Part shown: one piece after another, positions 10,486 through 22,249 of the stretch
How positions within the stretch are numbered: position 1 is the first letter of the stretch
Layout: every line of letters begins with the position of its first letter
From: Tenebrio molitor
Taxonomy: Eukaryota; Arthropoda; Insecta; Coleoptera; Tenebrionidae
NCBI RefSeq assembly: GCF_963966145.1
Contig: NC_091053.1
Location: forward strand, 10,416,001-10,480,000
DNA: 64,000 bases
Reading direction: 5' to 3'
Notes under the pieces: model-generated
Seen by the model: only the letters and a program-made list of their open reading frames with translations
What the model was told of the DNA's origin: nothing
The model's database searches: none
Translations under genes and position numbers: made by a program

Positions 10486-13400
10486 ATGCCTGGGTGTTCA
10501 GCTGTGGGCTGTTCCAATTCAGCCAAAAAAGGCTTTCTCATTAAAAAGTTTCCAAAAGAACCTAAACGCCGGGCGGAATGGGCAATAAGAACAAAACGCG
10601 ATAAATGGGTACCTACAGATTCTTCTGTGCTTTATGAGGTATATTCAAACAATATTATACAGGTGTCCCCAAAAAAGAAGACGAATCCATAACTTCGAAA
10701 GATTTTAATTATCTGTACACCAAATTAAATGGTTGTCAATAGACTACAAAATGGCCTAATAAATCAAGTATAGCCCCATGGGCTTCAAGGGTAAACTGTC
10801 AAAATATTTTTTTTTCAAATGGGATTACATATTTTTTTTAGTAATTCTGATAGAGATTTTTATTCTGAAAACAATAATGTATCACAAGTATACACTTAAA
10901 TACCAAAAATTTCACCAAAAAAATGTAAAAAAACGCTACTATCGTCTATGTTCCATTTTGCGCTAAACATTGGCGGCATATCTGCGCAATCCCACATGTT
11001 ATTATTTGTCATTTGTTTTTCCAGCTACCTTAATTTGGTTATTACCTATCTTTTATTAAATGGTATTATGGGGAATTTTCTTTGAAACATCCAAGCAACA
11101 TTTGCCTAAGATTTCCCAGACCGACCAATTCCAGCCATAGAAACAATTCTGTACGAGTTGAAATTAGACAGTAATTTTTTTCTTTCTGATTTTCATTTTA
11201 ACTATCTATTTTGCTGTAAAATTGTTAGGAGAGCAAATAATTGAAACTCTTTATTTTTACATCTAAAAGACTATGTCTCATAAATTAATTCCACACCCGG
11301 TATACTCAACGGTGGTTATTATTTCAGATACATTTTGAACCTGAAATGTGGGAGAAAACTAGAGAAGATGGAAGTCGCAGATTAAAAGCTAATGCTGTGC
11401 CAACTCTTTTCAATTTCAGCACACCTTAGGGAAAACGGAAAGCTCCACTCAAAAGAAGTCAATACAATATCAACTTCAACAACTGAGACACCTCTCTAGA
11501 CCAAACATCGGACTTTTCTCACGGGGAATCTTCTTCGCAGTCTGCATTAAATTCAAAAAAAAATTCTAGTTCCGGTACCTCGATTGAGAACACAAGTCTG
11601 GGAAAATTTTACAAAAAAGAACGGTTGGCTATGTATGCCAAATTATTACAACATAAAAAAAGCTTGTTACGACAATATAAAAACAAGTTTAGGTGTGCCA
11701 AATTAAAAATTAAACATTTGGAACAACAACTTGAAAAAAATAAAGGTGAAAATGCTGCACTTTTTAATAAATTATTCAATCAAAATCAAATACTCGCCCT
11801 CAAGAAGAAGAAAAATAAAAAAATCAACTAAATTTATGAAATGGAGCAATGATACGGTCACTAAGGCCCTGAAATTGAAATTTGCTTGTGGAAGTTCGGG
11901 GTATGAAGAACTGCTGAAACAAAATTTTCCTTATCCTTCAGTTCGAACATTACAAAGAAGACTGAAAAGACTGAAATTTAACAGTGGTATTTTAAATGAA
12001 GTGTTCAACTTTTTGAAAATCAAAGTTGAATCTTTCAATGAAATACAAATTGTGTTCTTATACTTGATGAAATGGCCATAACACCAGGTAGATATTATGA
12101 AACGTCCACGAATATGTATTTTGGAGATGTTACTCTTCCCTTACATGCAGGAAAACAACTCATGTATTAGTATTTATGTTAGCAGGAATTAATAGTAGAT
12201 GGAAACAGATGGTAGCATATTATTTCACAGAATTAAAGTTAAATGTAATTTCAATTACATCAGACATGGGAGCCTGTAACCAAGCGTTGTGGAGAAAAAT
12301 GCAAGTGGGTGCAGGCCGACACAAAGTGATAAAAAATTATATTAGCAATCCTACAGATTCTATGAAAAAAGTTTATATATAGATGTACAGTCGCGAGCAA
12401 TAAATTTTGGTCGTCAAGGTCATTCTTTGACGCAATCGAAAATGCTCCATTGTAAAACAGTTGTAAATATCATAACCTATCATAATGTTGTATGACATTA
12501 ATTGTCATTTTTTTTCCATGGTTTTTTTCTCATTTTTTGACACTTTGTTGACATGGGCATAATCAGGCAGGGAAATTTTTTAAATTTGTGACAATCTAAC
12601 CAAATTTGGAAATGACATTGACGACCAAAATTTATTGCTCGCGACAGTACCTCATTTATTTAAAAATTTTAAATCAATGCTAATCAATAATAAAATCATT
12701 TGTATTCCAAAGTTTATTCAAGAAAAATACAATTTGCCTACACAAATTATTATCAATGTCAAACACATATTTGATCTTGTTGAATTTCAAAACAAGTTAG
12801 AATTTAAACTGGCTCCGAAATTATCTGAAGCAGATTTACTGCCATCACATTATGACAAAATGAAAGTGTCCAAATCAACACACGTTATAAGCCATGATGT
12901 GAGTTGTGCTTTAACATTTGTGTCACAATATTTGAATAAAAAGGAATACATTACCACCGCCTGGTTTATCGATCAGGTAGAAAAATGGTTTTATTTGATG
13001 ACATCGCGATCTCCAGTAAATGCGATCAGCAAACATAATATCGAAAAGTACAACGAAACAATTACGTTTTTTAAAGATTTTATGGAACTTATCGATTCCA
13101 TGGAAGTTGGAATTAAAAAAATTTGGAAACCTTGCCAAACAGGAATTTTAATTTCAACTAAATCAATAGATAAATAATAGATAAATAAATACTTAATAGA
13201 AAGTCACAACTATCATTTTGTTTTAACAAGTAGATTTTCTCAAGACTGCCTTTTCAGTGTGTTAAGAAGTAAACAAATAGTTCCAAATGCTTTGCAAGTA
13301 AAAAATGATTTAAAACTGATATGTGTTTCGCAAAATTTAAAATGTCCAAAAAATTCGAGTTATACAGAAGAAGATAGACATTTTTTATCTGATTTTCTAG

Positions 13401-13663
13401 ATGTTATTGACTTAGAACCAGAACTGACTTATGACCCTGTTGAAATACCAAATATGGATAGTTTTACAACAACATTCAATTTAAATTACAGCGAAATAAA
13501 TTCTTTATATAATATAGCTGGGTACATAATTTCTAGCATCAAAAGAACATCGAAAACTTGTGATAGTTGCATTTCCTCACTAGGTAGTCTGCAGCCTATT
13601 AAAATGGTGTATACTAGATTTTGGTCAATAATCGTCTTTATACGCCCCCAAATGAGGGCATAA
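10486..13663 (+). pseudogene. P-element/THAP9-like transposase, decayed
   Basis: In order: a THAP zinc finger (MPGCSAVGCSNSAKKGF..., split by an insert and completed near 11338 by HFEPEMWE and LKANAVPTLF), then a coiled coil at 11625-11830. Next comes an RNase-H-fold region with SGYEELLKQ and SVRTLQRRLK. A DEMAITPG segment near 12068 holds a probable catalytic Asp, followed by SRWKQMVAYYF and ITSDMGACN. The C-terminal part runs to about 13600. P-like transposases excise and insert DNA using a GTP-dependent RNase-H nuclease. Several frameshifts, stops and a MITE at 12388-12647 show that it is dead. Terminal repeats of the parent element were not found. Confidence 0.78.
12388..12647. mobile_element. 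TA-flanked MITE inside the THAP9-like gene
   Basis: 260 bp with inverted ends of about 40 bp, starting CAGTCGCGAGCAATAAATTT. TA flanks both sides (12386-12387 and 12648-12649). Removing it and one TA restores the frame across the junction, so the host transposase gene predates it. It has no coding capacity. The TA duplication points to mobilisation by a Tc1/mariner transposase. Confidence 0.85.
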
Positions 13664-13929
13664 ATTGGCCTTTATGGCCCGGATTTTTCAAAAATCTGCC
13701 AAGCAACGGTTGGTTTAATTATTCAAACAATGGTATCAAACATTATTTGATTAAAGAAAATCATAGATTCTATACACAGTAACCCTAACAACATCAAAAT
13801 AGCTAACTAAATTTGCATGGACACAACTTTTAGTTGATTTCCTTTAAGGAATACTAAATATTTGTTTGAATCTTTTAGAAATTATAAAATAGAATAAAAC
13901 GTTGTATGTACCACGGGTATAATTGTCGA
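13664..13929. other. Non-coding interval
   Basis: I see nothing here beyond AT-rich sequence. It probably contains the unmarked 3' end of the P-like element. Confidence 0.4.
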
Positions 13930-14002
13930 TTATGGCCCTCAGGAATTTAAAAGCCCTCGTTCCTCGGGCTTTAAACATTCCCTCGTGCCATAATCTCCTG
14001 AT
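13930..14002. repeat. GC-cored foldback
   Basis: GATTATGGCCCTCAGGAA pairs, with a few mismatches, with TTCCCTCGTGCCATAATC. An inner arm AAAGCCCTCG pairs with TCGGGCTTT. It is similar in design (AT-rich flanks, CCCTCG-type core) to the module at 4807-4942, but it is not the same sequence. Confidence 0.55.
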
Positions 14003-14398
14003 TATGCCCTTAATACATAAATAACTATTCTTATATAAAATGTTACAAGAAAAAATACATTATTCTTTTGTAATGAAATTGCCATGGATTTTTTTATTGA
14101 AATGAATGAAAGTATCTTTAGAAAATATATCAATTTTATTTCTTCACAAAATATTGATGTAAAGTTATTTTTCATCAACAAAATGAAAGAAATAAATACA
14201 TCCATTGAAAAATGTCATAACATAAAATATAAAATAATTTCTCGTTTTACTACATTTAGATTGAAAATAACCAGTAAGAAAAAACAACAAAAAACTGCTA
14301 GATTTGCAAGTAAATCTCTTAGAAAATAGATATTGATTAATGAGTGATGCAGTAATATATGAAATATATATTTTTTGGTACACGCTCTCCAAAATTGC

Positions 14399-14430
14399 CA
14401 TTTTACGGATTCATTTGAATCCGTAAAATG
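14399..14430. repeat. 32-bp near-perfect palindrome
   Basis: The arms CATTTTACGGATTCA and TGAATCCGTAAAATG are exact reverse complements around a TT centre. Confidence 0.75.
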
Positions 14431-14486
14431 AGTCTTTTGCGGATTCATTCCCGAAAAATTGCCATGACAATAAAATAGTATGTATA

Positions 14487-14594
14487 CAGGGGTATTCACG
14501 AGTGATAATGAGCCCCACAGAATAAAAAATGCAACCCACAATACATGTTCCTGTTTTATTCTGTCGGGCCCATTATTACTCGTAAATAACCCTG
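14487..14594. mobile_element. 108-bp MITE with TA duplication
   Basis: The ends CAGGGGTATTCACGAG and its near complement CTCGTAAATAACCCTG form arms of about 40 bp around a short loop. TA is present on both sides (14485-14486, 14595-14596). It is non-coding and probably moved by a TA-targeting transposase. Confidence 0.75.
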
Positions 14595-15008
14595 TATTAT
14601 TACATGAGCAAGTAAAGAAGGTTTTAGTCTCAAAGTATTTAAAAATTACTTACTTTTTCATGAAGATAATGTAGTGACGCATCTTCGTTTACAAGCACTA
14701 CCCCGTTATTTTCTTTCCAGCGGTTAAATGTATCATATTCTTTATAATACATGGAACGCGATTTTGCTGGAAGCAAACCCAGTCAATGTCTTGCCTTTTT
14801 AGAAATATCTTCAGGATTTTGAAGCATTTTAAAACTTTTCTGGTATTTTTTAAATGACAGAATTAATAAATCAACAAAACAAACTTGTTGCTATGGCTAT
14901 AAGTTTTTATTTACGGTTGCTCTTTTTTGAACAACTTTACCGTGATCGCAATAGAAATTTCGTAATGAAAAGTCTTGTGAAAGGTTTGGAGAGCTATTAC
15001 CAAAAAAT

Positions 15009-15138
15009 TTTGTTTGTCACACGTACCTAAAACGTTTTTGCGGACTCATCTGCTATTCCAGACTCGGCTGTCGCCTCGTCCGGAAACAGCAACGATTCGT
15101 CCGCAAAAACAATGTTTTAGGTACTTGTAACAAAAATA
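15009..15138. repeat. GC-cored foldback
   Basis: GTACCTAAAACGTTTTTGCG pairs with CGCAAAAACAATGTTTTAGG plus TAC, and the pairing extends weakly outwards. The loop is GC-rich (GGCTGTCGCCTCGTCC). Confidence 0.6.
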
Positions 15139-15679
15139 ACTATTTTAAATACTCCGATATTTTGTTGTTTTTTAATGCTTGTTATAATGTTAAGTATGTA
15201 ATTTAATATCACTTTTATATTTTTAATTTGAATTTGTGGACATTTTTTGGCAGGCACTGTATGTATTTGCATATTATTTAATACATTTTCTTAAAATTAA
15301 TTTATATTTCCTTTATTTGAAATCGCTTCCTTGGATAACAGTTTTAAAATATTAAACTACATTATTATTCAATAGCATTATTATCATCAAGATTAACCAT
15401 AGTTATATGTATTTTATCCGTTATGAATAATTGTGTGTAAGATGTGTGTATAATCACATTTTTCGTGTATGAAAAATTCAAATGTTGGTTACCCTAATGG
15501 CGGGTGGGCGGGCCTTCAAGACTATTGTCGCCACTGTCTTATATAGACACTGTACTATTCCCCTCTTACCCATTTTCCAACGAGGGAACCTACTATTCAA
15601 AGTAGTCAGTTCTACCAACATTGGTTTTCGTCAAGGTTGGTGGTTGGTAGAATTGACTTAATTTAGTAGGATGTAAAAT

Positions 15680-16280
15680 GTTACTTCTGGACCAGGACAT
15701 TTGGCGTCTTAAAAATCAAGGCAAAATCTTACAAATTTAGCTGTTTGCCCAAAAGCAAACAACCGAATAGGGCCTAAAACCTCTCAAAAATCATTAATTT
15801 TTATCCACCCCAAAAGTTCCCAAATATGTGTAGGCCACCAAAAATTGGGCACACGAAAAACAGGGTAGAATCCTACAAATTTAGTGTTTTCCCAAAAGTA
15901 ACCATCCGAAAAAGATCTAAAAAACTTACAAAATGCCTTGATTTTAGACACCCCAAAAATAGCTCTTCATTTCTGGACCAAGCCAATTGGGGCATGCAAA
16001 AATCAATTAAAATTACCTCAAAACTGCTCTAAAACCATTGTCAAATCTCTAGATTTCACACACCTCAAAACAGCTTTTCATTTCTGGACCTATTGGCCTA
16101 TTGGCGCATGGAAAAAATCAATGAAAAACAACTTAAAGCGTCTTAAAATCCTCGACACTCCAAGTAAAATTACTTTAAAAACCAGGAAAAACCTTTATAA
16201 ATTCCCTAGTTTTTAGATACCCCAAAAATAGCTTTTCATTTCTAGACCAAGCCAATTGGCGCATGGCAAAGGTCTTAAAA
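15680..16280. repeat. Diverged tandem repeat (period about 130-150 bp)
   Basis: Variants of CCAAAAATAGCTTTTCATTT followed by CTGGACCAAGCCAATTGGCG recur near 15685, 15950, 16060 and 16215, with spacers that also look related. The open frames here are by-products of the repeat. Confidence 0.6.
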
Positions 16281-17005
16281 ATTATTACCAAATAAATTTT
16301 GCATACCCCAACTGTATTCAACTATTATACGCACATAAAAAAGATACACCTAATTGTTCGAAGTCTACTAAAATATCTGAACACTCCATTATGGATTTTC
16401 ATTCAGAGATCGCTATTAAAACTTTAATGTTATCGTAAACATGTTCGGTTTGTGTCTTAATTATCAAAAAATATCACACGTATACGACAACGTTTAACGT
16501 TAATCAAGCGTTGGTAATTTTAACAAAGACGTGAACGTAAACGTTGTCATGGCATGGAAATATTTGTTTTCAACACCCCAATATTCGACTATGCCTTCAT
16601 GATAATTCTTGGATTCAGAATATTTACAGAAATGATAAAAATAAGTGCAAAACATTCCCCGTTTTCATTCCGACTACAATCCGATCTATTCTTACAGCAT
16701 CTCCTCTTTCACGACAGCTTATACCGTTTATAGGTATGTGTCTATCGAGGAGAATCATTGGCACGCCCATCAATCCTGAATTCGTCTTCGACTCATGAGC
16801 CTTTGGCGAATCAACAGGTCAGGTCATTGTTGTTCGATATTACTGTAAGTCATGAATAGATGGAAGAGTCCCAAAACCGAGAAATGTTTTGAGAATATTT
16901 GGCAGCATTCAGTTGCCCGTCAATCTTCGTGGGTCCTCAATCTCTATGGCCACTCGAGATCTCACCAGTTCAGATTTAAGAACAACTGCATTCTCAATAA
17001 AAAAA
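16281..17005. other. Non-coding interval
   Basis: No supported gene or repeat, only short open frames without recognisable domains. Confidence 0.4.
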
Positions 17006-17080
17006 GGCGGCGATAGGAATCGAACTCAAAACCTTGTAATTATCTGTCTAACTCTTTACTAACTGAGCTATTTACGTCTT
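17006..17080 (-). tRNA. tRNA-like relic (tRNA-derived SINE head or pseudo-tRNA)
   Basis: Minus-strand reading gives an A-box-like TAGCTCAGTTAGT and a B-box-like GAGTTCGATTCC at proper spacing, followed by a run of T that would end Pol III transcription. The anticodon loop reads CAGATAA, so GAT (Ile) if real. The acceptor-stem 5' half does not pair with the 3' half, so this is not a functional tRNA gene. Confidence 0.35.
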
Positions 17081-17148
17081 GTCCATTATAATATCTAATC
17101 AGCTACAATAATACATCAAATTGCGCAATATTACGAAATCAAAAAAAG

Positions 17149-17225
17149 TTGGATTCGCGGGTGTTCAAACCCGAGACCCCTTGGATTGGAAGCAAGTATT
17201 TTATTAACACATCTACGATGGATTG
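17149..17225 (-). repeat. Second tRNA-like relic
   Basis: The minus strand holds a B-box-like GGGTTTGAACACCCG and a T run downstream, with an anticodon-arm-like CTTGCTTCCAATCCAAG. The A box is poor. It lies about 70 bp from the relic at 17006-17080, so the pair may be a composite SINE. Confidence 0.3.
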
Positions 17226-18200
17226 CATAAAAACATTTTCGGATTGAATATATTATATTGTCTATGCTAATTTTCTTATTGATTAAAAAAATGAAATTCG
17301 CTTCGCATGCTACGCACTAGTCCACTCGCCTTCAGCTCGTAGTGAGCTTTGCTCACGCTTTGTGGACGCTCATGAGGACTTTGTCCGAATTTAACTATGG
17401 TGTACATAACAATTATTGTATCCAAATTTATTTTTTAAAAGTAAACGCGCACGTAATGCGCTCGAGCGTGCAGCGCTTAAATTTAATAACGAATAACGCA
17501 TTTTGACTTTTGAGCGTTACAGAAGACGGTCGATGGTCGAGCGCTGGTATCCTTCAAAAATACGCTGACAGTGCTGACACATCGGCCTACTCGTTTAAAA
17601 AAACGGATTTACTGTAAAACCAATTTTTTTCCGTTATAGAAATTGCTTATTCATATTGTAGATAGTATTCAACGATAGGCAACCAACAATGTCATTATTG
17701 TTACGTAGTTATAATTTGTTTTTGTAACACAACTTACTAACATTGAGTTTTTTTTAAATTTTGTGATTCTGATATTAAAAAGCTTATTGTACTTACAGAT
17801 TTGCTTGAGATCCATATCCTGTGATGATTGGGGTGTAATAATTTTTTGAAGTTCTTCCATTTTTTACATGTTTGTGAGCAAATCTTTTTATAAACAAAGT
17901 AACTAACCTTGAATAACACTGGTAGTCTGTATGTAAAATATACAAGAACCCCCTTATGGGGTTAGCACGAAGTGAGTGGATCTCTTGTTAAACATTTAAT
18001 TGAGCACAATTCGATTAAGGGCTAATTATTGTTATACCCACCTAGTAGTTGGCTCTTTGGCTGTGTAAGGCGATTTTGGATAATAAATAAATATATAAAG
18101 GCTGACTTACTGTAAACCATGTTAATATACGAAATAATTTCTCAAAACCCTTTTTTTTTGCATGTTGTGAATCATAAGGAAAATTGTACAATCATTAAAC
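17226..18200. other. Non-coding interval
   Basis: At 17285-17400 there is a GC-cored, repeat-like patch (CGCTTCGC ... GCTTTGCTCACGC), probably another short mobile relic. At 17440-17545 the sequence is again locally GC-rich. No gene is supported. Confidence 0.35.
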
Positions 18201-18218
18201 ATACACGTAATTAACCAA

Positions 18219-18224
18219 AGTTTT
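18219..18224 (-). terminator. Poly(A) signal of the 349-residue gene
   Basis: AATAAA on the minus strand, about 170 bp after the stop codon of the gene at 18395-19444. Confidence 0.5.
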
Positions 18225-18394
18225 ATTTTCTAAATTAACAAATTACATTTAGTATTTTGTTTTTGATTATTTACAATAGGTGACTATAAAAGGAATAGGT
18301 TAAACATAATGGAAATACATGCTGCAGAATCGCCGGTTATTATTCATAATGTACAATTTCTAAAAGTATGGTACATCAAGATAATAGTTAATAA

Positions 18395-19444
18395 CTACCA
18401 AAACATGTCTTGTTCTTCAATCAGGTCAATTCCAAAAGGGAGTGAAGGTAACCCACGCTCCACTAGCTTCAACACCTTGTGTTCATTTTCTTTTATAATT
18501 GGTGTGGTTTCAGCGCTGTGCAGGCGTTCCATAAAAGTTGTGGCAGCTTGCACTGATGACTTATGCCAGATTGGTTGGATACCATCAAATAGAAGCAGTT
18601 CCACATATCGGCCCAATTCCAGTGGCACCATCGGATCAATTGGATCAGTTCGCAAATCTTCTTGTGAATCAATCAAGAAAGGACTTGAAAAATTAAAATT
18701 ATTACAATGCAGGCGGGCCAAGTAATCACCACACTCATGTGCTACGAGTGTGGTAAGATCTGCTTGATATGAAATTGACCCTGTAGGTCCAGCTAGGTTG
18801 CCAGTGCACAACATTATGCCATCTGTAAGGCAAACTCCCCGCAAAGCACTTAAAGGAGCAAATTTTCTGACCCAGTAAATTTTAATTTTGGAAATGTTTT
18901 GCTTAATCTCTGGAATGTATAAGTACTTAGGGTCGAGCACCTTTTTCATAGCAGAATCAAACGCATTCAACATTGGATTGCTAAGCAAAGCCTTCTGAAT
19001 ATCACTTTTCAAATCATCAGAAACTGTGGATATGGTTTCATCAGCCCCATAGGACATTACAGCAAATTGAACAAATGAGGCTATTTCTGAATCAAAAAAT
19101 GCCGCTCGAGACAATCCTTGCAAGTTCCTCACATATTTTTCTAACATCAGCTTTGTATTCATTTTTGTGAGGTGCAGCAACACTTGTTGGTAAATTTTCT
19201 TTGTTGTATCAGTGAAGTCACCATTCAAGAACTCCATAAGGGCATGGATTGTGTTGGGCTCAAGATCTAGACCTTGGGAAGAAATGTTGAACAGGATACA
19301 ATTTCGTAAATCATCCAAATCAAATTCACACATAATAATTTTTGCATCTGTGGGCGTCACGGGTGGTAGTGACTGTAGAAATTGTATCAGCTCAAAGTTT
19401 ATGTCTTGATAGTGAAGGAGTACTTCCTCAAAAACATTCATCAT
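18395..19444 (-). CDS. Unrecognised 349-residue protein with a zincin-like HECGD motif
   Basis: I do not recognise this gene with confidence. It is a clean single open exon with balanced amino-acid use, unlike the surrounding repeats, so it is probably a host or recently domesticated gene. Residues 231-245 read TTLVAHECGDYLARL. The placing of HE in a helix resembles the HExxH zinc-binding helix of metallopeptidases, but the second His is Asp here. A downstream Glu-rich segment (PLELGRYVELLLFDG) sits where zincin-like insect proteins have a third ligand region. If related, it may be an inactive or altered peptidase. It has no signal peptide or membrane segment. The start was chosen as the first Met (MMNVFEE), 18 nt after a likely splice acceptor (TTTTAG) at 19463-19464, so a 5' non-coding exon probably lies upstream. 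Confidence 0.6.
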   Translation of the reverse strand: MMNVFEEVLLHYQDINFELIQFLQSLPPVTPTDAKIIMCEFDLDDLRNCILFNISSQGLDLEPNTIHALMEFLNGDFTDTTKKIYQQVLLHLTKMNTKLMLEKYVRNLQGLSRAAFFDSEIASFVQFAVMSYGADETISTVSDDLKSDIQKALLSNPMLNAFDSAMKKVLDPKYLYIPEIKQNISKIKIYWVRKFAPLSALRGVCLTDGIMLCTGNLAGPTGSISYQADLTTLVAHECGDYLARLHCNNFNFSSPFLIDSQEDLRTDPIDPMVPLELGRYVELLLFDGIQPIWHKSSVQAATTFMERLHSAETTPIIKENEHKVLKLVERGLPSLPFGIDLIEEQDMFW

Positions 19445-21060
19445 GTTTTTTCTTGTTTTGATCTAAAAGAGGAAAAGAAATAAAACTTTAGCATTGTAGT
19501 GACCCAGTTTAAAATTTAAACATTTAAAATTCCCGGTACCGCCACGAGAGCGCGCCAAATGTGAAGGTACTAGCGGCTAGACTAGGAACTACGAGCGGAA
19601 AGATAGCGGGGGTTGAAGCTCGCTCGCGCGGGTGGTTGAAGGGGGTAGGTCACTTTTGTTTAGTTTTTCGAAACGAACACACCTTGCGAAGAGCGATCCA
19701 AGTTTCTCAGATTTGTAAGTTAAACCAGAACAATTCCACTACCGTTCGGAGTAGATATTTTGTGTCCCCGTGAGGAATTCACCGTTTTTAATTCACCTGG
19801 GTAATTTATCCCACCTTCGTTGCCTTTTTTTTTGTGTTTTGTTTTTGGCGCCAGGACCACGTGGTAAGGGTATGTTGTAGATTTCATTTTGTTGCATGCT
19901 GTTTCTTTAAGAAGCGCCCAGTTGTTAATTTTAAGCGTTATACCTAAGTTTCTCCCAGGAGGTTCATTTTTTTTGTAATCTTGTAATTTCGGAAATTAGG
20001 AGCCGTCGTCCGAACCGCGAGCGTCCATTTTGTTTTTTTTACTAGCATTTTCTAACGGCACTCGACCCGCCATTTTCTTTTTTGTTTAACATTACCAACG
20101 ATTATTGTATTCATTATTTATGCTGCTTACCGATATTTGTGCCAGTTAAAGCGTTTTTTTATTTTATCGTTATTTTACTTCGCGTTTTGTCCCCTTTTAT
20201 TTGCGCATGGTTTAATGTTGCGTTTTGTTTTGTTTATTTATCATTGTTTAATGTTGCGCTTTGTTTTGCTGAATTTTCTCATCGTTTAAATGTTACGCTT
20301 GTTCGATTGAATTAAACTCGGTTCAATCAGGAAGTCGTGGGGTTTGTTTAGTAAATTTCTGTGGAAGCTACGGTTATTTAGAGCCGTTAGCGGGGGCGGA
20401 CCTAAGTCTTCGCTTATGCGGCGGCGGGATGTTTTCGTGAAGCTTCCGTCGAGGTTATAGAGATTTCGGCGGTTTGTCGGGAAACGGTTGGTTGCGGACG
20501 GTGGAGCTAAATATTCGCTTATGCTGTTTTGTGATGCTAATCGTACAACCCCGAGACGCTTTGTCACTCTTACTTGGTCGGCGAAATAGTCTGACGTTCA
20601 TTAATACCCCGAATATCTATAAACGTCGCTTGCTCTCAAGATGGTTCAGATTATTCTTCTAAGTCCCCTCGCGGCCGGAAGTTTGTTACCTCCAGCTCTA
20701 AGCTCCCGAAGGCGTACCTTGACCGCGTAGTTCCGAGTTAAACATTGTTTTTGTCATTAATCGAATTGTAAAATATGAGTAATACCTGGGATACGGTTTT
20801 TGAAGAGGGTTTTTCATCCATCCCTGTCTGTAATAACTGCCTTATAATTTGTTTACTTGTTTTGCAAGTTTTAAACTGTCATTTTGTCTGTCATGTGCCC
20901 GTTTTTCTGTTATTTTAAATATTGTTGCATTCATCTTGTCGTTTATCTTTGTGATGTACTCAACTAGTTAATTTCTTGTACTTCGTTAACCTTAATTTCT
21001 GTCTTTTGTATTCGTTTCAATTTCTTTTTCATCAAAGTTATTACAGGCATTTTTAATAAA
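19445..21060. other. GC-richer leader-like sequence, possible promoter/5' exon of the minus-strand gene
   Basis: 19500-19770 and 20290-20740 are richer in GC and CpG than the surroundings. There are CCATTTT repeats at 20025-20070 and a TGGCGCC-containing stretch at 19848 that looks faintly like a retroviral primer-binding site. No LTR pair was found. No coding frame is supported. The upstream exon and promoter of the gene at 18395-19444 should lie here. Confidence 0.35.
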
Positions 21061-22240
21061 AGGCATTTTGCGTCCCTCACATGTGTGTTTTATTTGCGGC
21101 ACTCTTCCAACTGGAACCCTCACCGTTTGCATTCCGAACCTTTTTTCCGCCAAAAGAAAATCACAACGTAGGGCTCCTCCGATTCGATGACGATCACGAC
21201 CACATTTGTTACCGTTTTGCGCAGGTTCAAATATTTGGCGGAAAAAGTAATGTATCCAAATCATTACAGCATGAGAAAAAAGTACCGTTTGAGTTGGCAA
21301 TATTAAAAAATTGTTTAAAATAGATACAACTGTTTAGTTTTGCCTCTGAATCTTTTTATTACATACGTTTAGTGTTTCTTACAAAAATGCTTTTTGCCAA
21401 ATTAATATCATTCCCACGTCTGATTTGTCAGTGATACAAAAAATTTAATAATCATAAAATTAATAATCAAAATTTAATAAAAACTTGATAAGAACAAACA
21501 ATTACAAAAAATTGTACTTTTGTATCCATCATTTACAAAATATTAATGTATTGATTTCTGAATGTGTTGCAATAATATTAATGCATGAGTGCTTTTTTTA
21601 TAAAATGCCACTCACTGATTTTTGATGGTATAACGACTAAATGAATCGACATTCACTGCCTCCAGTAATAAAAGCATTGTGAAATTAAAAAAAATCAAAT
21701 AAATATTTTTCTTTTGCTCAGTCAGGAAATAACTCAGCTTTCGGATTATTAAATTTCACATTTTCTTTGTAACTGCATGCGCACCATTAATCGGAGCAGG
21801 TGCATTAATGGTAGTATTACTGCTTATAAAAAAACCCGGTTTCTAAAACGCATGACTCTAAAATTAGTTCCCTTGTTAGTAGTTTTCATATTGTTCAATT
21901 TTTCTTTGGTACATACCTATATGTATGGGGAAAGATACTTTTGAGGAGATTTGTAGCACGGAATGGTACTTTCGAGGAGAATTTGGGAATTTCGAGGAGC
22001 TCCTCGAAATTCCATGCAACGGAAAGGTACCTTTGAGGTATCAAGATCTCATTGGGATGTGCTGCCCACTACATGAACTAACACTGTATCGACACTGTAA
22101 TGAGTTTAACTTGGCTATTGTCCCCTAGGTGGTGAAATACATTACGAAATTATTTTCAAATTTGGACAGCTATTTCATTGCCATAAAACTGGTTTTCAAC
22201 CCTTATTTTAATTGACAAAATGTTTATAAATTATTATTAT
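21061..22240. other. Non-coding interval with a 28-bp palindrome
   Basis: AT-rich. At 21930-22060 there are several GGTACTTT(C/T)GAGG motifs, the same words as in the satellite hairpin. A perfect palindrome lies at 21986-22013. No gene is supported. Confidence 0.45.
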
Positions 22241-22249
22241 TATTCTTAT

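Noticed and set aside
11000..11330. Gap between the two THAP halves as a true intron
   Set aside because: The donor after the first half is plausible, but the gap is decayed and full of other sequence. I could not define both splice sites, so it is left as a pseudogene interval.
17006..17080. Functional tRNA-Ile gene
   Set aside because: The promoter-box-like words and a T run are present, but the acceptor stem does not pair.
19848..19870. Retroviral primer-binding site (TGGCGCC...) implying an LTR element at 19.5-20.7 kb
   Set aside because: No matching LTR pair, polypurine tract or coding sequence was seen nearby.
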